The notes under the pieces: generated by a model | Told to the model about the DNA's origin: nothing | Seen by the model: only the letters and a program-made list of their open reading frames with translations | Databases searched by the model: none | Shown here: positions 24,784-33,349 of the stretch, piece by piece | How positions within the stretch are numbered: the stretch's first letter is position 1 | Layout: each line of letters opens with the position of its first letter | Program-made: the position numbers and the translations under genes | Assembly (NCBI GenBank): GCA_964508135.1 | Contig: CAZDSU010000018.1 | Coordinates: forward strand, 1 to 64,000 | Length of the DNA stretch: 64,000 bases | Direction of reading: 5' to 3' | Origin: UBA6168 sp964508135 | Lineage (GTDB): Bacteria > Bacteroidota > Bacteroidia > Chitinophagales > Saprospiraceae

Positions 24784-25839
24784 ATGAACATAAAAACAAA
24801 AAACACTTACTCCTGGAAACACAAACTGACCGCTGGTTGCCTTTCCACCTTGTTCATGTTGGCAGTGTTTGCAGCCATCGGTTCTTTCGTTCCCTGGGGC
24901 AATGGTTCTTTGACAAAAATGCTGGTGCGCAAAGCCTGGTTTTTCAAGGAAAAATACCTCAGCGTCACTGACCTCGGCATTTTGGAGGAAGACCCGGCGT
25001 ATGGCTGGCGGCTCATTCCCGGCTCGAAAGGCAGGCATTTCGTGCCCTTCGGTTTCCACGTGACCTACACGATTGACGAAGAGGGCAACCGCACCACGCC
25101 CCGTGCTTACGACCTGCCCAAAGTCCTGTTCCTCGGTTGCAGTTTCACCATGGGGCACGGCGTGGAGGACGACGAGCCTTTTGTGTCGAAACTGGCGGGA
25201 AAATGGAGCCGCTACAAATTCATCAACGGCGGGGTAATGGCTTGGGGAACGACCCAGGCTTCCAAAAAATTAGAGGAAACGCTGGGCAGATTCAACGACG
25301 TGAAGCTGGTGGTTTACACGGCCATCGGGCACCACGAGCGCCGCAACTACCCCGACAGCGCCTGGCTCGATTTGGTGGCGACTTTTGGCAAAAAACCTCC
25401 GTTTGTGGACGTCGAAAACGGACGGCTGGTGTGGAAAGGCTTGACGGACGTCAAAAACCTGCCCCCCCGCAACGCCGCCGACCTCGCCAGCAAGGGCAGC
25501 CAAATCACCCGGTTGCTCCTGCAAAACATGCGGGCAGCTTGCGAGGCGAGGGGCATCCCTTTCCTCGTGGTCTATCTGCCCAGCGAAGAAAGTTGCGATT
25601 TGAAACCCGACATACTGGCAACCGTCAGTGAAGACCATTTTCTCGACCTGCGCGACAAAGTGGACTTGTCGGGCGACAACGTCAACGGTTTCGACAGCCA
25701 CCCGAACGCGGCGGGACACGCGGCGGTGGCTCGCCTGCTGAAGCCTTTTATCGAGAAATGGCTGACTCCGGTTGATAGCTCGACCGTGACTTATTTGGGT
25801 GAAACGAACTCCGGCAAACCGTCATGCAAACCTTTTTGA
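24784..25839 (+). CDS. membrane-anchored SGNH/GDSL-like protein
   Basis: This 351-residue protein has one N-terminal membrane segment (residues 13-36) and an external SGNH-fold domain. Block I is FLGCSFTMGHG (Gly-Cys-Ser instead of Gly-Asp-Ser, near residue 119), block II is NGGVMAWGT and the catalytic Asp-His pair is in FDSHPNAAGHAAVA near 310. Relatives hydrolyse acyl esters or modify polysaccharides. It lies between bcrD and the acyl-CoA ligase, which starts 2 bp after its stop, so it shares the operon. A role in hydrolysing aromatic esters is possible but only inferred. Confidence 0.8.
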   Translation: MNIKTKNTYSWKHKLTAGCLSTLFMLAVFAAIGSFVPWGNGSLTKMLVRKAWFFKEKYLSVTDLGILEEDPAYGWRLIPGSKGRHFVPFGFHVTYTIDEEGNRTTPRAYDLPKVLFLGCSFTMGHGVEDDEPFVSKLAGKWSRYKFINGGVMAWGTTQASKKLEETLGRFNDVKLVVYTAIGHHERRNYPDSAWLDLVATFGKKPPFVDVENGRLVWKGLTDVKNLPPRNAADLASKGSQITRLLLQNMRAACEARGIPFLVVYLPSEESCDLKPDILATVSEDHFLDLRDKVDLSGDNVNGFDSHPNAAGHAAVARLLKPFIEKWLTPVDSSTVTYLGETNSGKPSCKPF

Positions 25840-25841
25840 AC

Positions 25842-27584
25842 ATGGAAATTTTACAGCCTTCGGAAAATATCCAGCATGTCCTCCCCAACCTGGCGACGAT
25901 GCTCCAGCGCAACGCAGCCCGTTTTGGGGAAAAGACAGCCTACCAGGAACGGAAGGGTGAAAATTACGCAGGAATAAGTTGGAAGCAGTTGTACCAAAAC
26001 ATCGAAACCATCGCACGCCGCCTCCGTGAAATTGGCTTTGAAAAAGGCAGCAAAATAGTTTTGTTCTCTCAAAACCGCCTCGAAATGCTGGAACTGGAAC
26101 TGGCGGTGATGGCTTCCGGCGGTATCGCAGTGCCCATTTTCGCCAACTTCCACCACGAAACGGCGGAGCTGCTCATCCGCCATTCCGACGCTGAATGGCT
26201 GGCGGTGGCGGGGTTCGTGCAGCTCGACCGGATTGACCCGAAGCTGCCGCTCAAAAAAATCATCGTCTTCGACTTCCTGCCCGACGAGCGCTTCGACAAC
26301 CTCCTCCCCTTCAAAACCCTGCTCGAAGAAATGCCCTCCGGAGACCTCATACCTCATACCTCATACCTCGATTTCAACGCCGCCCCCTCCGACATTTGCC
26401 TGAACATGTACACCTCTGGCACGATGGGAATCCCCAAATGTGTGCAGCTCACGCACGGCAATATTTTATCGCAACAGGCAGCGCTCCACCTGCTCTGGAA
26501 CCTCGACGAAAACGACCGCTTCCTGAGCTACCTGCCCTGGCACCACAGCTTCGGCGGCATTTTCGAGCTGTTCACAGCACTGTCCAACGGCGCAACGTAT
26601 TCCCTCGAAAGCGGCTACGGGAAAACCCCGGAACTCATCATGGAAAACTGGCGGCGGGTGAAACCAACCGTTTTTTTCAGTGTGCCAAAGGTGTACGAAG
26701 CGCTGGTGGAACTGACCAAAAAAAGCCGGGAAGCCGAAGACCTGTTTTTCAATTCCGGCTTGAAGTTCGTGTTCACTGCCGCTGCACCGCTGCCCGAAAA
26801 AATGTCGGAGGAATTTGAGCGGCGGGGCATCCCGGTCTTCGAAGGCTGGGGGCTGACCGAAACCTCCCCCTGCTGTACCCTCACCGACCCTGCGGTGAAA
26901 CGGCAGCCCGGCGTCGTCGGCAACCCCATCCCCGGCGTCAGCATCCGCATCGGCGAAGAGGGGGAAATCCAGGTGAGGGGGCCCAACGTGATGGTGGGCT
27001 ACTACAAAAACGACGAGGCAAACGCAGGCGCATTCACCCCCGACGGCTGGTACCGCACTGGCGACATCGGCGACATCACTGAAACGGGGCTGAAGCTCAT
27101 CACCCGCAAAGACCGCATTTTCAAGCTTTCCAACGGGGAAAAAGTCATCCCGACCGACATGGAAAAGCTTATCGAGCACAAGTGCAACTACATCTCGTTT
27201 GCGGTGGTCAGCGGCTCCGGCGAGGATTACCCGGTCGCCCTGCTTTTTCCCAACAAAAAACTGCTGAACAACCCCGATTACAGCATCTCCCCCATGGACG
27301 GTTGCTTTTGCCCCAGAAACCTGGAGGAACTCGGCAGGTGCCTGCAAGGCTGCCTGCACGACGCCAACTGCGGCATCGGGCAAAAATTCGCCAAAATCAA
27401 AGCGGCAGCCATCGTTGACGACGAACTTTCCGTGGAGAAAAACACCCTGACGCCTTCGCTCAAATTAGCCCCGAACAACGTGCTCAAAGCCTACAAAGTC
27501 CACCTCGAAAATCTCTACGGAGCGGATGCCCCGGCGAGCGAGGAGGTGTACGTGATTCGATTGGATGGGATAAAATCATGGTGA
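25842..27584 (+). CDS. AMP-forming acyl-CoA ligase
   Basis: Activates a carboxylic acid to its CoA thioester with ATP. About 580 residues from the ATG at 25842, 2 bp after the SGNH stop. Motifs: MYTSGTMGIPKCVQLTHGN (near residue 188), GWGLTETSPCC (near 335) and WYRTGDIGDI with KLSNGEKVIPT. The sequence is closer in style to long-chain fatty-acyl-CoA ligases than to compact benzoate-CoA ligases, but its place after bcrCBAD makes an aromatic acid a reasonable substrate. Residues about 168-176 come from tandem ACCTCAT units, and its last codons (Lys-Ser-Trp-stop) lie in a family C hairpin. Confidence 0.88.
   Translation: MEILQPSENIQHVLPNLATMLQRNAARFGEKTAYQERKGENYAGISWKQLYQNIETIARRLREIGFEKGSKIVLFSQNRLEMLELELAVMASGGIAVPIFANFHHETAELLIRHSDAEWLAVAGFVQLDRIDPKLPLKKIIVFDFLPDERFDNLLPFKTLLEEMPSGDLIPHTSYLDFNAAPSDICLNMYTSGTMGIPKCVQLTHGNILSQQAALHLLWNLDENDRFLSYLPWHHSFGGIFELFTALSNGATYSLESGYGKTPELIMENWRRVKPTVFFSVPKVYEALVELTKKSREAEDLFFNSGLKFVFTAAAPLPEKMSEEFERRGIPVFEGWGLTETSPCCTLTDPAVKRQPGVVGNPIPGVSIRIGEEGEIQVRGPNVMVGYYKNDEANAGAFTPDGWYRTGDIGDITETGLKLITRKDRIFKLSNGEKVIPTDMEKLIEHKCNYISFAVVSGSGEDYPVALLFPNKKLLNNPDYSISPMDGCFCPRNLEELGRCLQGCLHDANCGIGQKFAKIKAAAIVDDELSVEKNTLTPSLKLAPNNVLKAYKVHLENLYGADAPASEEVYVIRLDGIKSW
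26344..26369 (+). repeat. in-frame ACCTCAT tandem repeat
   Basis: Three copies of the 7-bp unit ACCTCAT plus a partial fourth lie inside the acyl-CoA ligase gene. Three units add 21 bp, so the frame is kept (Leu-Ile-Pro-His-Thr-Ser-Tyr). Confidence 0.75.
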
Positions 27585-27605
27585 TTTTAAAAATCACCAT
27601 GATTT
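27573..27605. repeat. palindromic repeat family C, copy 1
   Basis: A 33-bp hairpin with arms AAATCATGGTGATTTT and its complement. It contains the stop codon of the acyl-CoA ligase (27582-27584). Copies at 43241 and 49886. Confidence 0.9.
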
Positions 27606-27618
27606 AAACGACTAAAAG

Positions 27619-28842
27619 ATGTACGAAATAAAAACAACGAACCTTCTCCGCCAGGTGATGCGAGACTATTTCCAGGGTTTCGCCGGAAAAAAAGTCGCCT
27701 GGTGCACCAGCGTCGGGCCTGCCGAACTGTTGCGGTCCTTCGGCTTCGAGGTCTATTTTCCCGAAAACCACGGTGCACTGCTCGGCGCTACCCGCACGGC
27801 GATGGACTACATCCCAGCCGCCACCAAATGCGGCTACTCCGGGCACGTTTGCTCGTACACCACCAGCGACATCGGCGCTTTTTTGTCGAATGAAACCCCG
27901 CTGAAAAAGCAGTACGGATTGGACGGCGTGCCCCCGCCCGACCTCATCGTTTACAACACCAACCAATGCCGGGAGGTGGAGGACTGGTTCCACTTCTACG
28001 CCCGCCATTTCAATTGTCCCATCGCTGGCATTCACCCGCCCCGCCACCTCCACGAGGTGAGCGGGGACGAGGTTGACCTGGTGGTGCGGCAGTTCAAAAA
28101 AATGATTCCCGTGTGCGAGCAGACCAGTGGGGTGAAGTTCGATTTGGACCGCTTCCGGGAGGTGCTGAAACTCAGCAAAGAGGCGACCCTGCTCTGGCAG
28201 CAAGTGCTGAAAACCGCCAAAGCCAGCCCGGCGCCCCTCAGCTTTTTCGATGGCGTGATTCACATGGGACCCATCGTGGTGCTGCGGGGAACGCAGGTGG
28301 CGAAGGATTATTACGAAACACTCCTCACCGAATTGGAAGCCAACGTCGCCGCTGGCAAAGGCATTTTGGAAAACGAGCAATGCCGCCTTTTCTGGGACGG
28401 GATGCCCATTTGGGGGAAAATCCGGTCGCTCTCCGACCTGTTTTTGCAAAACAATACCTCGGTCATTGCCTCCACCTACTGCAACAGTTGGATTTTCGAC
28501 GACTTCGACGAGCGGCAACCCTTCGAGTCCTCGGCGCTCGCCTACACACAGATTTTCATCAACCGCAGCGAGCAAGCCAAAATGGATTTTTTCAAAAAAT
28601 GGATAGAAGAATATCGGGTGGACGGCGTGATTTTCCACGATTCCAAAACCTGCTTCAACAACTCCAATTCCCGCTTCGGGATGCCACTGCTGCTGAAACA
28701 GCAAACCGGCATCCCGACGCTGGTGGTCGAGGGCGACCTCTGCGACCTGCGCTTCTATTCCGAAGGGCAGACGACGACGAAGCTGGAGACTTTTATCGAA
28801 CAGTTGAGCGAACACGTTTACGAAACCTTCGAGGTTTCGTAA
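27619..28842 (+). CDS. additional BcrB/HgdB-family (2-hydroxyacyl-CoA dehydratase-like) subunit
   Basis: A 407-residue third member of the HgdB/BcrB family. Cys-bearing blocks align by eye with BcrB: TKCGYSGHVCSYTTSDIGAF, NTNQCREVEDWFHFYARHF and SKTCFNNSNSRFGMP, which would bind one [4Fe-4S] cluster. It is shorter than BcrB and is followed not by a partner subunit but by a fused reductase-ATPase gene. It may act as a one-subunit dehydratase or reductase, or replace a Bcr subunit. A hairpin at 28813-28847 contains its stop codon and encodes its last residues. Confidence 0.85.
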   Translation: MYEIKTTNLLRQVMRDYFQGFAGKKVAWCTSVGPAELLRSFGFEVYFPENHGALLGATRTAMDYIPAATKCGYSGHVCSYTTSDIGAFLSNETPLKKQYGLDGVPPPDLIVYNTNQCREVEDWFHFYARHFNCPIAGIHPPRHLHEVSGDEVDLVVRQFKKMIPVCEQTSGVKFDLDRFREVLKLSKEATLLWQQVLKTAKASPAPLSFFDGVIHMGPIVVLRGTQVAKDYYETLLTELEANVAAGKGILENEQCRLFWDGMPIWGKIRSLSDLFLQNNTSVIASTYCNSWIFDDFDERQPFESSALAYTQIFINRSEQAKMDFFKKWIEEYRVDGVIFHDSKTCFNNSNSRFGMPLLLKQQTGIPTLVVEGDLCDLRFYSEGQTTTKLETFIEQLSEHVYETFEVS

Positions 28843-28847
28843 ACGTG
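28813..28847. repeat. hairpin overlapping a stop codon
   Basis: A 35-bp perfect hairpin (arms CACGTTTACGAAACC / complement, 5-nt loop) holds the TAA (28840-28842) of the BcrB-like gene and encodes its final residues. Confidence 0.8.
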
Positions 28848-28867
28848 AGGCTCGAATTAGTTCCGGT

Positions 28868-29033
28868 TTCCGAGCGGCGGGGGTTTGAAACCCGCATTTC
28901 CGCACCACCCGAAATGCGGGGTTTCAAAACCCCGCCGCTCGGAAGTTCAGGTTCCGAAATGCGGGGTTCAAAACCCCGCCGCTCAGAAAGTCTGGAAATG
29001 CGGGGTTTCAAAACCCCGCCGCTCGGAAAGTCT
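28868..29033. repeat. palindromic repeat family A, copy 4 (tandem)
   Basis: One full hairpin (28868-28943) is followed by two right-arm copies (about 28951-28987 and 28991-29033), each with GAAATGCGGGGTTTCAAAAC-type sequence. This is the only tandem amplification of family A here. It fills the gap before the fusion gene at 29076. Confidence 0.85.
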
Positions 29034-29075
29034 GCTTCGAATAACCAATTATGGCTCGGATGTAAAAAGATAGGA

Positions 29076-30947
29076 ATGATGTCCAATCAGAAAAATATAG
29101 AACCAGCGGGCGCTCCCCGCATCGCCATCATCGGCTTGGGTCCGGTGGGGCTGATACTCGCCGTGCATTTGCAGGAAGCAGGCTGCGAGGTAGCCGTTTG
29201 CGACAACGACCGCATCAAAATCAACCTCATCCGCAAGGAGGGCGTCCGGCTGGAAGGCGTGATTCAGCAGCAGTGTTTTTTCAAAAATATTTTCACCGGC
29301 ATCGGCGAGATGAAAGACTTCGGAGCGGACATTTTCGTCGTTTCCCTCAAAACCTACCAGACCTCCTCCGTGCTGCCGATGCTGGCGGAATTACAAAATG
29401 AAAGCACGACTTTCATCAGCGCCCAAAACGGCATTGACGTGGAGCACATCCTGGGGGGCGCCTTCGGCGAGTCGAAGACCCTGCGCATGGTCATCAATTT
29501 TGCCGGAAACCTCCTCGCCCCGAACACCGTCAAGGTCACCTTTTTCAACCCACCCAACTACCTCGCCTCCGTGGACGACAGTCGCACCGACGTGGCGGAG
29601 GTTTTTGCCGCCAGGCTCAACAAAGTACACCTCCACACGAAAGTCATCACGTCGTTCGAACTGCTGCGCAGGAGTTGGGAAAAGACCATCCTCAACGCCT
29701 CCCTCAGTCCCCTGTGCGGCATCGGCAGACTGACCATGAAGGAGGCGATGGACATGCCCAACACGGTGGAAATTATCGAACAGGTGATTCAGGAAGCGGT
29801 CGAAGTGGCGGCGGCGGAAAAGATAAAATTCGAGGACGACTTCATCCGAATCTGTCTGCGCTACCTGCGAAAAGCGGGCGACCACTTCCCCTCGCTCGCC
29901 GTTGACCTCATCAACCACAGACCGACCGAGATTGACTTCATCAATGGCAAAATCGTCGAGTACGGTCGCAAGCACTACGTCCGCACCTCGCTCAACCTCG
30001 TGTTCACCAACATGGTCAGGGCGATGAGCCAAAAGAGCCTCGCCACTTCCATTGCCGGAGACGCCAGCCTCGTGAAGCTGTCCGCCGTCAACGGCTCGAA
30101 AACGAAAACGAAGCCCGGCGGACCCTGCTTCCTCGGCATTGACCTCGGCTCCGCCTACACCAAGTTCACGGTGATTGACGAGGCGGAAAACATCGTGTAC
30201 CAGTCCACGCACCGCACGCTGAACCGGGAACGTATCGCCATGTCGCACGTCACGCAAGCCATCCGGGAGGAGTACGACATCGCCTACAGTTGCGCCACCG
30301 GCTACGGGCGCAAGAGCTTCTCCGACTCCGACCTCGTGAAAACCGAGATTTACTGCGCCGCCAAAGGCGTCTCGAAATATTTCTCCGGCGCAAAAAACAT
30401 CCTCGACATCGGCGGCGAGGACATCAAAACCATCCACTGCGACGAGCGAAACCAGGTCGAAAATTTTTACCTCAACGACAAATGCGCCGCCGGCACCGGC
30501 TCCTTCCTCGTGGAGGTCGCCGAGCGGGCGGACATCCCCATCGGCGAAATGAGCAACCTGGCTTCCAAGTCCAGCTACGGCAAGGAGCTGAACAGCTTTT
30601 GCACCGTCTTCGCCAAGACCGAAATCATGAAATGGCTCTTCGACGGCATCCCCGTCGAGGACACGTCGAGGGGTATCTACCTCTCCATTGCCAACCGGGT
30701 CGCCAAGATGCGGCTCGCTCCCGGCGTGCCTTTGTTCATGATTGGCGGCGTGATTGGCTGGCACCCTTACCTGAAAACGGTGTTGGAGGAGCGGCTGAAA
30801 TGCCCCGTTCAAATCATCGAGAAGCCGCAGCACGTGGTGTCGTTTGGGGCGGCGGTGCTGGCGAGGGAGGGGTTTTTGAATCGGGGGGAGAAAGATGAGG
30901 TGGCTGCGCCGCTGGAATTGGCGGGGAGAGTTTTAAATTTGCCTTGA
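29076..30947 (+). CDS. fusion: ketopantoate-reductase-like enzyme + BcrD/HgdC-type ATPase activator
   Basis: A 623-residue two-domain protein. Residues 14-325 are a PanE/ApbA-type NAD(P)-dependent 2-oxoacid reductase: IAIIGLGPVGLILAVHL (nucleotide binding), catalytic Lys203 in SWEKTILNA and HRPTEIDFINGKIV. Residues 350-600 are an ATPase like BcrD and the 2-hydroxyacyl-CoA dehydratase activator: FLGIDLGSAYTKFTVID, ILDIGGEDIKTI, cluster cysteines C470 (DKCAAGTGSF) and C509 (SFCTVFAKTEI). I know of no such fusion. With the BcrB-like gene before it, it suggests making a 2-hydroxy acid and then dehydrating its CoA ester. The frame is open far upstream through repeats, but ATG 29076 (or 29079) is where homology starts. 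Confidence 0.87.
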   Translation: MMSNQKNIEPAGAPRIAIIGLGPVGLILAVHLQEAGCEVAVCDNDRIKINLIRKEGVRLEGVIQQQCFFKNIFTGIGEMKDFGADIFVVSLKTYQTSSVLPMLAELQNESTTFISAQNGIDVEHILGGAFGESKTLRMVINFAGNLLAPNTVKVTFFNPPNYLASVDDSRTDVAEVFAARLNKVHLHTKVITSFELLRRSWEKTILNASLSPLCGIGRLTMKEAMDMPNTVEIIEQVIQEAVEVAAAEKIKFEDDFIRICLRYLRKAGDHFPSLAVDLINHRPTEIDFINGKIVEYGRKHYVRTSLNLVFTNMVRAMSQKSLATSIAGDASLVKLSAVNGSKTKTKPGGPCFLGIDLGSAYTKFTVIDEAENIVYQSTHRTLNRERIAMSHVTQAIREEYDIAYSCATGYGRKSFSDSDLVKTEIYCAAKGVSKYFSGAKNILDIGGEDIKTIHCDERNQVENFYLNDKCAAGTGSFLVEVAERADIPIGEMSNLASKSSYGKELNSFCTVFAKTEIMKWLFDGIPVEDTSRGIYLSIANRVAKMRLAPGVPLFMIGGVIGWHPYLKTVLEERLKCPVQIIEKPQHVVSFGAAVLAREGFLNRGEKDEVAAPLELAGRVLNLP

Positions 30948-31024
30948 AACGAATAAGCGAAGACGCAGGGCGGGTTTGGTTAGTCGTTTTTTGAAGGCTC
31001 AATAGTTAGCTAAAATTTCGGAAA

Positions 31025-31819
31025 ATGAAAAAATTAGAACTGTATCAATTTGGATATAAATACTTAGTTGAAAATTGTAAGATTGAAACTGAAAGGCTTG
31101 ATTATTATCTTAATTTCTGGAAATACAGGCAACCAGCAACCATAGAAGAATTATGCAAAAATATGATTGACCATGCAAAGAATAGACGTGATATGTCTAA
31201 TTCAATTGGAGAATTACAACACCTTTCGGAGGTTTTGTTCAATTTCAATCCACAAAGAATATTAGCCAGATATTCTAATTGGGAGGTGCTTTTCGACGAA
31301 ATAAATTTAAAAGTCAAAACTCCAGGAAGAATGGAGAAAAATAATCCACATAATTATTGGGTAATTTATTGCAAATCAATTTTGTCAATTGCCGTTTTCC
31401 TAACTAGATTTAAGTCAGTTGAGAACTTTAGAAAGTACTCTAATCAATTCTTAACCGGCGATTTGGATTTAAGGTTAGCTCTTCCCTTAATAATTAAGGA
31501 AGAAATATTTGGATACCAATTCGCCCTTGCTTGTGATTTCATAAAAGAAAATGTATCCCCAGAATTTATCAAACCGGATACTCACATAAGATATATCTTC
31601 ACGGAAACTGGGATTTGCAAGAAAGGAGATAGCGACTTTGACATATTTAGGCATGGAATTAAGTATTGCCAAGAAATTGAGATAATGCCATATAATGTAG
31701 ATAGGCTTTTCTGGTTAATCGGCAGCGGAGATTTATTTAAGACTCCAAAATTTAGTCGAAAACGATTTAAAACGGACAAAAAGAAGTTTGTAGAAAAATT
31801 TAAAGAAATCTATGAATAA
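31025..31819 (+). CDS. AT-rich hypothetical protein, probably horizontally acquired
   Basis: A 264-residue soluble protein encoded by visibly AT-rich DNA, unlike the GC-rich genes on both sides. No confident family. Residues around GYQFALACDFIKENVSPEFI, KPDTHIRYIFTETG and DRLFWLIGSGDL recall the Asp-containing part of HhH-GPD DNA glycosylases (DTH motif), but the helix-hairpin-helix itself is not clear. It separates the reductase-ATPase fusion from the thiolase in the aromatic cluster and is followed by a hairpin bounded by 11-bp direct repeats. It most likely has nothing to do with aromatic degradation. Confidence 0.7.
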   Translation: MKKLELYQFGYKYLVENCKIETERLDYYLNFWKYRQPATIEELCKNMIDHAKNRRDMSNSIGELQHLSEVLFNFNPQRILARYSNWEVLFDEINLKVKTPGRMEKNNPHNYWVIYCKSILSIAVFLTRFKSVENFRKYSNQFLTGDLDLRLALPLIIKEEIFGYQFALACDFIKENVSPEFIKPDTHIRYIFTETGICKKGDSDFDIFRHGIKYCQEIEIMPYNVDRLFWLIGSGDLFKTPKFSRKRFKTDKKKFVEKFKEIYE

Positions 31820-31829
31820 GGAGTTGGTT

Positions 31830-31929
31830 TTCATGCACGAATAAGCCTTCATCCTTGAAAATTGCAAAGTCCACTTTATAATTTTCAAGGATGAATTTCA
31901 AAAAAGGAAAAAAACCAGTTCATGCACGA
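31830..31929. repeat. hairpin bounded by direct repeats at the thiolase start
   Basis: TTCATGCACGA occurs at 31830-31840 and again at 31919-31929, where it includes the thiolase ATG. Between them is a perfect 16-bp inverted repeat, TTCATCCTTGAAAATT (31848-31863) and its complement (31880-31895). This looks like a small inserted element with a target duplication. Confidence 0.6.
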
Positions 31930-33166
31930 CAAACAAAAAGGCATCGCCATCGCCTACGACGACATCTACCTGCTGAACGGCGCCCGCACCCCTTTCGGCA
32001 AGCTCTGCGGCACGCTCGGAGGCGTCTCGCCCACCGACCTCGGCATCTACGCCAGCCGGGCGGCTTTGGAAAAATCGGGCGTGAAAGGGGAGGACATTGA
32101 CCAGGTGCTGTTCGCCAACATCGGGCAAAGCTCGCCGGATGCGTATTTCCTGCCCCGGCACGTGGGGCTGTATTCGGGCATCCCGGCGGGCGTTCCGGCG
32201 GCGATGTTGCAGCGCATCTGCGGCTCCGGCTTCGAGGTGATTGTGGCGGGGGCGGAGCAAATCATGTTGGGCAAAGCGGCGGCGACCCTTTGCGGCGGCA
32301 CGGAAAACATGAGCCTCTCGCCGACGGCAAGTTTCGGCAACCGCATGGGCTACGCACTGGGCAAACCCAATTTCGTGGACATGCTCTGGGAAGCCCTGAA
32401 CGACACCGCCGCCGTGCCGATGGGCTGCACCGCCGAAAACGTGGCGCAAAAGCACGGCATCACCAAAGCCGAGGCAAACGAGTTCGCCAAGCTGTCCGTT
32501 GACCGGGCGGTGGCGGCGACGGAGCGGGGCTTTTTCAAAGATGAAATCGTGCCGTTGAACCCGGCGGTGTTCGAGGCAGATGGCTTGAAACCCCGCAAAG
32601 TCAGCCTGCCCAAAGGCGTGAAGGATTTTGCGAAAGACGAAAACATCCGCCCCTCCACGCTCGAAGACCTGGCGAAGCTGCCCCCCGTTTTCGCCAAAGA
32701 CGGCGTGCAGACCGCCGCCAATTCAAGCGGCATCGTGGACGGTGCGGCAGCGGTGGTGGTGGCTTCCAAGTCCTTTGCCGAGTCGAAGGGATTGAAGCCG
32801 CTGGCGAAAGTCGTCGCCTCCGCCACCTGCGGTCTCGACCCGCATTACATGGGCCTGGGCCCCGTGCCCGCCATCCGCCTGCTGCTGGAAGTGGCGGGGC
32901 TGCACCTATCCGACATCGGCTTGATTGAAATCAACGAGGCTTTTGCGGCGCAACTCATCGGCTGCGAGCGGGAACTGGGTCTTGACCGCAGCATCCTCAA
33001 CGTCAACGGCGGGGCGATTGCGCTGGGGCACCCGCTGGCGGCGACGGGAACCCGGCTGTCGCTCACCCTTTCGAGGGAAATGAACATTCGGAAAGTGAAA
33101 TACGGCATCGCTTCCGCCTGCATCGGCGGGGGGCAGGGGATGGCGCTGTTGTTTGAAATGGTTTGA
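31922..33166 (+). CDS. acyl-CoA acetyltransferase (thiolase)
   Basis: A 414-residue thiolase that cleaves 3-oxoacyl-CoA with CoA. The nucleophilic Cys is C100 in QRICGSGFEV; the C-terminal INEAFAAQ, NVNGGAIALGHPLAATGTR and ACIGGGQGMAL blocks hold the remaining catalytic His and Cys. In this setting it fits the thiolytic step after 3-hydroxypimelyl-CoA oxidation in the lower benzoyl-CoA pathway, although general beta-oxidation cannot be excluded. The ATG lies in one copy of an 11-bp direct repeat flanking a hairpin element. Confidence 0.92.
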   Translation: MHDKQKGIAIAYDDIYLLNGARTPFGKLCGTLGGVSPTDLGIYASRAALEKSGVKGEDIDQVLFANIGQSSPDAYFLPRHVGLYSGIPAGVPAAMLQRICGSGFEVIVAGAEQIMLGKAAATLCGGTENMSLSPTASFGNRMGYALGKPNFVDMLWEALNDTAAVPMGCTAENVAQKHGITKAEANEFAKLSVDRAVAATERGFFKDEIVPLNPAVFEADGLKPRKVSLPKGVKDFAKDENIRPSTLEDLAKLPPVFAKDGVQTAANSSGIVDGAAAVVVASKSFAESKGLKPLAKVVASATCGLDPHYMGLGPVPAIRLLLEVAGLHLSDIGLIEINEAFAAQLIGCERELGLDRSILNVNGGAIALGHPLAATGTRLSLTLSREMNIRKVKYGIASACIGGGQGMALLFEMV

Positions 33167-33184
33167 ATTGTTTTATACTTCGCA

Positions 33185-33312
33185 CTAATAGGTTTTGTGC
33201 AAATAGGGGTTTGGGGCGGAACGCCCCAAAAGACCCTCTCCCCCGACGAGCCGCCGGAGGCGGCTAGGAGGGGCAGTAGTTTATAATTCGTGATTTGCAC
33301 AAAACCTATTAG
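33185..33312. mobile_element. MITE-like element with 20-bp terminal inverted repeats (family D, copy 1)
   Basis: Perfect terminal inverted repeats CTAATAGGTTTTGTGCAAAT (33185-33204) and complement (33293-33312) bound 128 bp. Imperfect pairing continues about 10 bp outward on each side. The interior has two GC-rich hairpins (GGGGCGGAACGCCCC and the GCCGCC/GGCGGC stem) also found at 60704-60777. No coding capacity. Confidence 0.75.
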
Positions 33313-33349
33313 CGCCGAGTATAGGTGGAACATTTTTGCATCAAAATAT

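Noticed and set aside
27604..28908. Long minus-strand frame opposite the BcrB-like gene
   Set aside because: A shadow of a GC-rich gene with strong third-position bias; the peptide has no domain pattern, and the plus strand encodes a clear family member.
22000..29033. Spaced hairpin repeats as a CRISPR array
   Set aside because: Units are palindromic, irregularly spaced by whole genes, and have no uniform spacers or cas genes.
28113..29075. A continuous plus-strand frame upstream of the reductase-ATPase fusion
   Set aside because: It overlaps the BcrB-like gene in another frame and then translates tandem family A repeats. Recognisable homology begins only at ATG 29076.
27619..30947. A complete second benzoyl-CoA reductase
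   Set aside because: Only one HgdB-type and one ATPase domain are present; a class I enzyme needs two of each.
31025..31819. The AT-rich gene as a second integron cassette
   Set aside because: The following hairpin is a simple perfect repeat, and there are no RYYYAAC/GTTRRRY ends with complementary edges.
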